Shown here: piece after piece, positions 59,679-64,000 of the stretch
Numbering within the stretch: position 1 is the stretch's first letter
Layout: every line of letters begins with the position of its first letter
Assembly: GCA_910586215.1 (NCBI GenBank)
Contig: CAJUGH010000002.1
Coordinates: 124,001-188,000, forward strand
Direction of reading: 5' to 3'
Source: an uncultured Acetatifactor sp.
GTDB taxonomy: Bacteria; Bacillota; Clostridia; Lachnospirales; Lachnospiraceae
DNA length: 64,000 nt
Made by a program: the position numbers and the translations under genes
The notes under the pieces: model-generated
What the model saw: only the letters and a program-made list of their open reading frames with translations
What the model was told of the DNA's origin: nothing
Databases searched by the model: none

Positions 59679-60220
59679 TATCACAGACATATGGGGAAGC
59701 CTTGTTCGGAGTGGCGATGGAATCCGGCGGGGAGAAGGCGGCCGGACTGATGGAGGAGATTGCCTGTGTCAGGGAGATCCTCACACAGAACCCCAAGTTC
59801 GATGTGCTGATGCGGCATCCAGGGATTCCGAAGCAGGAGAAGCTCCAGGTGATGGATCATGTGTTCCGGGGACATGTCAGTGAGGAACTGGCGAATTTCC
59901 TGGAGATCGTTGTGTCCAAGGAGCGGTATGGTGACCTGGGGGATATTTTTGCCTATTTCACGGATCTGGTGAAAGAGCAGCAAAAGATCGGTATCGCCTA
60001 TGTGACCTCGGCGGTTCCCCTCACAGACAGCCAGAAGGCGGCGGTGGAGGGCAGGTTGCTTGAGACTTCCCAGTACTGTAAGATGGAGATGCATTACAGC
60101 GTAGACCCTTCCGTCATTGGCGGGATGATCATACGTATAGGTGACAGAGTGGTGGATAGCAGTATCCGCACGAAGTTAGAAGCTTTGACGAGACAACTAT
60201 TACAAATCCAGCTTGGGTGA
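59666..60220 (+). CDS. atpH: ATP synthase subunit delta
   Basis: 184-aa stalk protein. LVSQTYGEALFGVAMESG at the N-terminus, LMRHPGIPKQEKLQVMDHVF and SEELANFLEIVVSKERYGDL in the middle, and SVDPSVIGGMIIRIGDRVVD then SSIRTKLEAL at the C-terminus match OSCP/delta. It begins within atpF. Confidence 0.93.
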   Translation: MAKLVSQTYGEALFGVAMESGGEKAAGLMEEIACVREILTQNPKFDVLMRHPGIPKQEKLQVMDHVFRGHVSEELANFLEIVVSKERYGDLGDIFAYFTDLVKEQQKIGIAYVTSAVPLTDSQKAAVEGRLLETSQYCKMEMHYSVDPSVIGGMIIRIGDRVVDSSIRTKLEALTRQLLQIQLG

Positions 60221-60248
60221 CCGGCTGGAGGAAAGGTGCGACAGATCC

Positions 60249-61751
60249 ATGAATTTAAGACCGGAAGAAATAAGTTCAGTTATCAAGGATCAGATCAAGC
60301 GGTACGCTGCTACCCTGGATGTGTCCGATGTGGGCACGGTCATCCAGGTGGCAGACGGCATCGCCCGGGTCCATGGACTGGAAAATGCCATGCAGGGTGA
60401 GCTTCTGGAGTTCCCCGGTGAAGTGTATGGCATGGTGCTGAATCTGGAGGAAGATAACGTTGGTGTCGTGCTGCTTGGCAGTGCCAGGAATATCAACGAG
60501 GGTGACACAGTGAAGACCACCGGAAGGGTGGTGGAAGTGCCGGTGGGCGATGCCATGCTGGGACGTGTTGTGAATGCACTGGGCCAGCCCATTGACGGCA
60601 AAGGCCCCATCCAGACCACAAAGTACCGTAAAATAGAACGTGTGGCCAGCGGTGTTATCACCAGGAAGAGCGTGGATACGCCTCTCCAGACAGGAATCAA
60701 GGCCATTGACGCCATGGTGCCAATCGGCAGGGGACAGCGTGAGCTGATCATCGGTGACAGACAGACTGGTAAGACGGCAATTGCCATTGATACCATTATC
60801 AACCAGAAGGGGCAGGGTGTGAATTGTATCTACGTGGCCATCGGCCAGAAAGCATCTACCATTGCCAATATCGTGAAGACCCTGGAAGAGCATGGTGCCA
60901 TGGCATACACTACCGTGGTGGTATCTACGGCCAGTGACCTGGCTCCCCTGCAGTACATTGCCCCTTATTCGGGCTGCGCAATCGGAGAAGAGTGGATGGA
61001 ACAGGGCGGGGATGTGCTGGTGGTGTATGATGACTTGAGCAAACATGCTACCGCATACCGCACACTCTCCTTGCTGCTGAGACGTCCCCCCGGGCGCGAG
61101 GCATATCCTGGTGATGTGTTCTATCTGCATTCCAGGCTCCTGGAGCGTGCTGCCAGGATGAATGAGGAGTATGGTGGTGGTTCCCTGACAGCCCTTCCCA
61201 TTATTGAGACCCAGGCCGGGGATGTGTCTGCTTACATTCCTACCAATGTGATATCCATCACCGATGGCCAGATCTATCTGGAGACGGAGATGTTCAATTC
61301 CGGCTTCCGCCCTGCGGTGAATGCGGGACTTTCCGTGTCCAGGGTGGGTGGTGCTGCGCAGATCAAGGCAATGAAGAAGATTGCAGCGCCTATCCGTACC
61401 GAACTGGCCCAGTACAGGGAGCTTGCCAGCTTTGCACAGTTCGGCTCCGAACTGGATGCAGACACTAAGGAGAAGCTGGCCCAGGGTGAGCGCATCAAGG
61501 AAGTGCTGAAGCAGCCCCAGTATGCTCCCATGCCGGTGCAGTACCAGGTTATCATTATCTATGCCGTGACCCACAAATACCTGCTGGATGTGCCGGTGGA
61601 TGCCATTACCAGGTTCGAGAAGGAATTCTTCGAGTTCCTGGATACCAAGTATCCCGAAGTGCCCGGTGGCATTGCCAGGGATAAGGTGATCACGGATGAG
61701 ATGGAAGGCGTGCTCCAGAAGGCCATTGAGGAGTTTAAGAAGCAGTTCTAG
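60249..61751 (+). CDS. atpA: ATP synthase subunit alpha
   Basis: 500 aa. N-terminal MNLRPEEISSVIKDQIKRYA; Walker A GDRQTGKTAIAIDT near residue 170; PYSGCAIGEEWMEQG; and RPAVNAGLSVSRVGGAAQIK carrying the Arg finger region. ATG 60249 follows AAAGGTG; the frame reaches 60213 inside the end of atpH without family match. Confidence 0.96.
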   Translation: MNLRPEEISSVIKDQIKRYAATLDVSDVGTVIQVADGIARVHGLENAMQGELLEFPGEVYGMVLNLEEDNVGVVLLGSARNINEGDTVKTTGRVVEVPVGDAMLGRVVNALGQPIDGKGPIQTTKYRKIERVASGVITRKSVDTPLQTGIKAIDAMVPIGRGQRELIIGDRQTGKTAIAIDTIINQKGQGVNCIYVAIGQKASTIANIVKTLEEHGAMAYTTVVVSTASDLAPLQYIAPYSGCAIGEEWMEQGGDVLVVYDDLSKHATAYRTLSLLLRRPPGREAYPGDVFYLHSRLLERAARMNEEYGGGSLTALPIIETQAGDVSAYIPTNVISITDGQIYLETEMFNSGFRPAVNAGLSVSRVGGAAQIKAMKKIAAPIRTELAQYRELASFAQFGSELDADTKEKLAQGERIKEVLKQPQYAPMPVQYQVIIIYAVTHKYLLDVPVDAITRFEKEFFEFLDTKYPEVPGGIARDKVITDEMEGVLQKAIEEFKKQF

Positions 61752-61781
61752 TGACTGCATACAGGAAACGAGGACAGAATT

Positions 61782-62642
61782 ATGGCATCAATGCGTGATA
61801 TAAAACGCCGCAGAAGCAGCATACAGGGCACGCAGCAGATTACCAAGGCCATGAAGCTGGTGTCCACTGTGAAACTACAGCGGGCCAGGGGCAACGCAGA
61901 GCGTTCCAAGACATATTTTACCTATATGTTTGACACGGTGAATAGCATTCTGAAGCGTGTGGGACACGTAGAGCACAGATATCTGACGGCTGGAACTTCC
62001 AAAAAGAAGGCGGTGGTGGTTATCACTTCCAACAGGGGACTGGCCGGAGGATACAATTCCAACGTGGTCAAGCTGGTTACCAGGCATCCCCAGTGGCAGA
62101 AAGAAGATGTGGTGGTCTATACCATTGGTAACAAGGGAAGGGAAGCCTTTGTGCGCAGCGGCTATGAGGTGCGGCCCTGCAGCAATGAGATTGTGGAAAG
62201 TCCGGTATATGCAGACGCCATGCGCATCTGTGAGAAGCTGCTGGAGGCCTTTTCCAAAGGTGAGGTGGGTGAGATCTATCTGGCCTACACTGCGTTTAAA
62301 AACACGGTGAGCCATGTGCCCACATTGCTGAAGCTCCTGCCCGTGGTACAGGGTGAAGTGGAGGAGCGGTCCGGAAAGGCCGAGGCCATCATGAACTTTG
62401 AACCGGAGGATATAGAGGCCCTGGACATGATCATCCCTAAGTATGTCACCAGCTTGATCTATGGCGCGCTGATGGAGTCAGTGGCCAGTGAAAATGGTGC
62501 GCGTATGCAGGCCATGGACAATGCAACCAGCAATGCGGAGGAAATCATCAACGATCTTGCACTGAAATATAACAGGGCACGTCAGGGATCCATTACGCAG
62601 GAACTGACAGAGATCATAGCCGGGGCGGATGCCCTTGGCTAA
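61782..62642 (+). CDS. atpG: ATP synthase subunit gamma
   Basis: 286-aa rotor shaft. N-terminal MASMRDIKRRRSSIQGTQQI then TKAMKLVSTVKLQRARG; Rossmann-like middle VVITSNRGLAGGYNSNVVKL; C-terminal SENGARMQAMDNATSNAEEI then INDLALKYNRARQGSIT. Length is normal. Its stop abuts the palindromic region that separates it from atpD by 259 nt, an unusually wide gap for this operon. Confidence 0.96.
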   Translation: MASMRDIKRRRSSIQGTQQITKAMKLVSTVKLQRARGNAERSKTYFTYMFDTVNSILKRVGHVEHRYLTAGTSKKKAVVVITSNRGLAGGYNSNVVKLVTRHPQWQKEDVVVYTIGNKGREAFVRSGYEVRPCSNEIVESPVYADAMRICEKLLEAFSKGEVGEIYLAYTAFKNTVSHVPTLLKLLPVVQGEVEERSGKAEAIMNFEPEDIEALDMIIPKYVTSLIYGALMESVASENGARMQAMDNATSNAEEIINDLALKYNRARQGSITQELTEIIAGADALG

Positions 62643-62743
62643 GTGCGAAGGAAATCACTAAGCTCGAAAAATACCTCGCCAAGTGATTTCACGCTCTGCG
62701 AGCAGAGCTTCTTCGCACAGAAGAACGCAAGGGCAGCGTTCTT
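62643..62743 (+). repeat. Nested palindromic element after atpG
   Basis: GTGCGAAG (62643) pairs with CTTCGCAC (62711-62718); inside are GAAATCACT/AGTGATTTC (62651-62690) and GCTCTG/CAGAGC (62693-62708). An adjacent AAGAACGC/GCGTTCTT hairpin lies at 62721-62743. The layout and the GAAATC and TAAGCT strings recall the hairpin after glnN (18581-18662). Confidence 0.65.
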
Positions 62744-62746
62744 CCC

Positions 62747-62815
62747 GGAATCGAAGATTCCGTTGGATCGAAGATTCCGTTGGATCGAAGATTCCATTGG
62801 ATCGAAGATTCCGTG
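62747..62815 (+). repeat. Four 17-18-bp tandem units between atpG and atpD
   Basis: GGAATCGAAGATTCCGTT, GGATCGAAGATTCCGTT, GGATCGAAGATTCCATT, GGATCGAAGATTCCGTG. Each unit holds a GGAATC/GATTCC-type palindrome around GAA. There are no spacers, so it is not a CRISPR. The remaining 86 nt to atpD hold only its ribosome site. Confidence 0.9.
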
Positions 62816-62901
62816 CGATTGGTTTGTGCTGATTGCATCGGCATATTTGGAAATTTGCTATAGAAAGAATGCCCGCGCAGGCGGGCAGGAAAGAGGTAGA
62901 A

Positions 62902-64000
62902 ATGGCAGGAGAGAACAGAGGCAAGGTTACTCAGGTCGTGGGTGCGGTTCTTGATATCCGTTTTGACCAGGGTAAGCTGCCTGAGATTAACGAAGCAATT
63001 CGTATTCCTACCGGAAAGGACGGGTCGGACGGCCAGTTCCTGACCGTGGAGGTCTCCCAGCACTTGGGGGATGATACGGTAAGGTGCATCGCCATGGGCA
63101 GTACGGACGGCCTGGTAAGGGGAATGGATGCGGTTGCCACGGGTGCTCCCATTTCCGTGCCTGTGGGGGAGAAGACCCTGGGCCGGATATTCAACGTGCT
63201 GGGACAGCCCATAGACAATAAGCCTGCTCCCGAGGGGGTGTCTTATGAACCCATCCACAGGCCGGCGCCTGCATTCGAGGAGCAGTCCACGGAGGCAGAA
63301 CTGCTGGAGACAGGCATCAAAGTGGTAGACCTGCTCTGCCCGTACCAGAAGGGCGGAAAGATCGGACTGTTCGGTGGCGCCGGGGTGGGCAAGACCGTGC
63401 TGATCCAGGAACTGATCCGGAACATTGCCACGGAGCATGGCGGATTCTCCGTGTTTACCGGCGTGGGAGAGCGCACCCGTGAGGGGAATGACCTTTACCA
63501 CGAGATGACGGAGTCCGGGGTTATCGACAAGACCACCATGGTCTTCGGACAGATGAATGAGCCACCCGGAGCCAGGATGCGTGTAGGCCTTACAGGGCTG
63601 ACCATGGCAGAGTACTTCCGTGACAAGGGCGGTAAGGACGTGCTGCTGTTCATCGATAATATCTTTAGGTTTACCCAGGCCGGCAGTGAGGTGTCTGCCC
63701 TGCTGGGACGTATGCCTTCGGCGGTGGGTTACCAGCCTACCCTGCAGACGGAAATGGGTGCCCTGCAGGAGAGGATCACTTCCACCAGGAACGGTTCCAT
63801 TACATCCGTACAGGCCGTGTATGTGCCTGCGGATGACTTGACAGACCCGGCACCGGCCACCACATTCGCCCATCTGGATGCCACCACGGTGTTGTCCCGT
63901 GCCATTGTGGAACTGGGAATCTATCCGGCAGTGGATCCCCTGGAGTCTACCTCCCGTATCCTGGATCCCCGGATTGTGGGTGAGGAGCATTACCGCACTG
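62902..64000 (+). CDS. atpD: ATP synthase subunit beta, 3' partial
   Basis: 366 codons seen, open to the right edge. MAGENRGKVTQVVGAVLDIR at the start; Walker A GLFGGAGVGKTVLIQELIRN near residue 155; GVGERTREGNDLYHEM; Walker B DVLLFIDNIFRFTQAGSEVS. The catalytic Glu of GERTREGNDLYHE is present. AGGAAAGAGG precedes ATG 62902. The usual next gene, atpC, would lie beyond the window. Confidence 0.96.
   Translation, partial: MAGENRGKVTQVVGAVLDIRFDQGKLPEINEAIRIPTGKDGSDGQFLTVEVSQHLGDDTVRCIAMGSTDGLVRGMDAVATGAPISVPVGEKTLGRIFNVLGQPIDNKPAPEGVSYEPIHRPAPAFEEQSTEAELLETGIKVVDLLCPYQKGGKIGLFGGAGVGKTVLIQELIRNIATEHGGFSVFTGVGERTREGNDLYHEMTESGVIDKTTMVFGQMNEPPGARMRVGLTGLTMAEYFRDKGGKDVLLFIDNIFRFTQAGSEVSALLGRMPSAVGYQPTLQTEMGALQERITSTRNGSITSVQAVYVPADDLTDPAPATTFAHLDATTVLSRAIVELGIYPAVDPLESTSRILDPRIVGEEHYRT

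Noticed and set aside
60276..61760. 494-codon minus-strand open frame opposite atpA
   Set aside because: It is the antisense shadow of a well-conserved gene; no ribosome site and no protein-like motifs.
62747..62815. Short regular repeats that could suggest a CRISPR array
   Set aside because: Units of 17-18 bp are directly adjacent with no spacers and no cas genes are present.
62643..62954. Plus-strand ORF across the atpG-atpD gap
   Set aside because: It is made of the tandem and palindromic repeats (SKIPLDRRF-type repetition) and overlaps atpD in another frame.

Overview
The window is typical of a motile, Gram-positive anaerobe of the Lachnospiraceae/Clostridia type. It is fairly GC-rich by eye. 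Gene families and gene order recall Bacillus and Clostridium: ireB-ruvX-DUF1292-mltG-trmR-trhP, mbl-flhO-flhP, comF-yvyF, cdaA-ybbR-glmM, uvrBA and an atp operon. There is one tRNA, no rRNA and no CRISPR array. Almost every gene belongs to a known family, so the window is mostly core chromosome with one small decayed island.

Layout. 1-9100: the end of an O-antigen-ligase-like gene, then rRNA and ribosomal-protein methylation (prmA, rsmE), a cysteine desulfurase with thiI, an HPr-like protein without the phosphorylatable His, mtaB, and the ireB-ruvX-DUF1292 cluster. 9100-16300: fur overlapping rnjA (TTG start), ylbF, a truncated MltG-like protein, the tRNA hydroxyuridine pair trmR-trhP, and an AT-rich GT-C-like membrane protein. 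16300-21100: type III glutamine synthetase, tRNA-Gln(CUG), then a decay zone holding an orphan VbhA-type antitoxin with a broken Fic remnant, a probable Rpn-family remnant and a frameshifted DUF5695 pseudogene. 21200-30450: CPBP protease, acyl-ACP thioesterase, CvfB, YjfB, a PucR/CdaR-type regulator, ftsEX with a PcsB-like M23 hydrolase, and a CtpA protease. 30600-35650: uvrBA behind a consensus LexA box. 35700-43260: mbl and flagellar genes behind a sigma-28-type promoter, then recD2, comF and yvyF. 43270-50510: two unknown membrane proteins leading into the c-di-AMP operon (cdaA, ybbR, glmM), then HPr and leuA. 50570-57070: DUF3048 lipoprotein, DUF212, tsaC, rpiB, upp, dCMP deaminase, a coiled-coil SleB-type hydrolase and DUF402. 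57200-64000: F-type ATP synthase operon (atpZ, I, B, E, F, H, A, G, and D cut by the window end). Its c subunit carries a Na+-binding signature.

What is least explained lies outside the genes. (1) An interspersed repeat of about 115-155 bp with perfect 12-bp terminal inverted repeats occurs four times, plus a 27-bp miniature; one copy forms the C-terminus of an ORF and two bracket the PucR-type gene. (2) A 214-nt element at 3003-3216 has two near-identical 34-nt arms that could compete for one complementary arm. (3) Palindromic elements sit immediately after the stops of glnN and atpG; the latter is followed by four 17-18-bp tandem units inside the atp operon. (4) A 15-bp tandem array starts on the desulfurase stop codon, ahead of thiI. 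Start sites were chosen by ribosome binding site and family alignment from memory; no database search was run.
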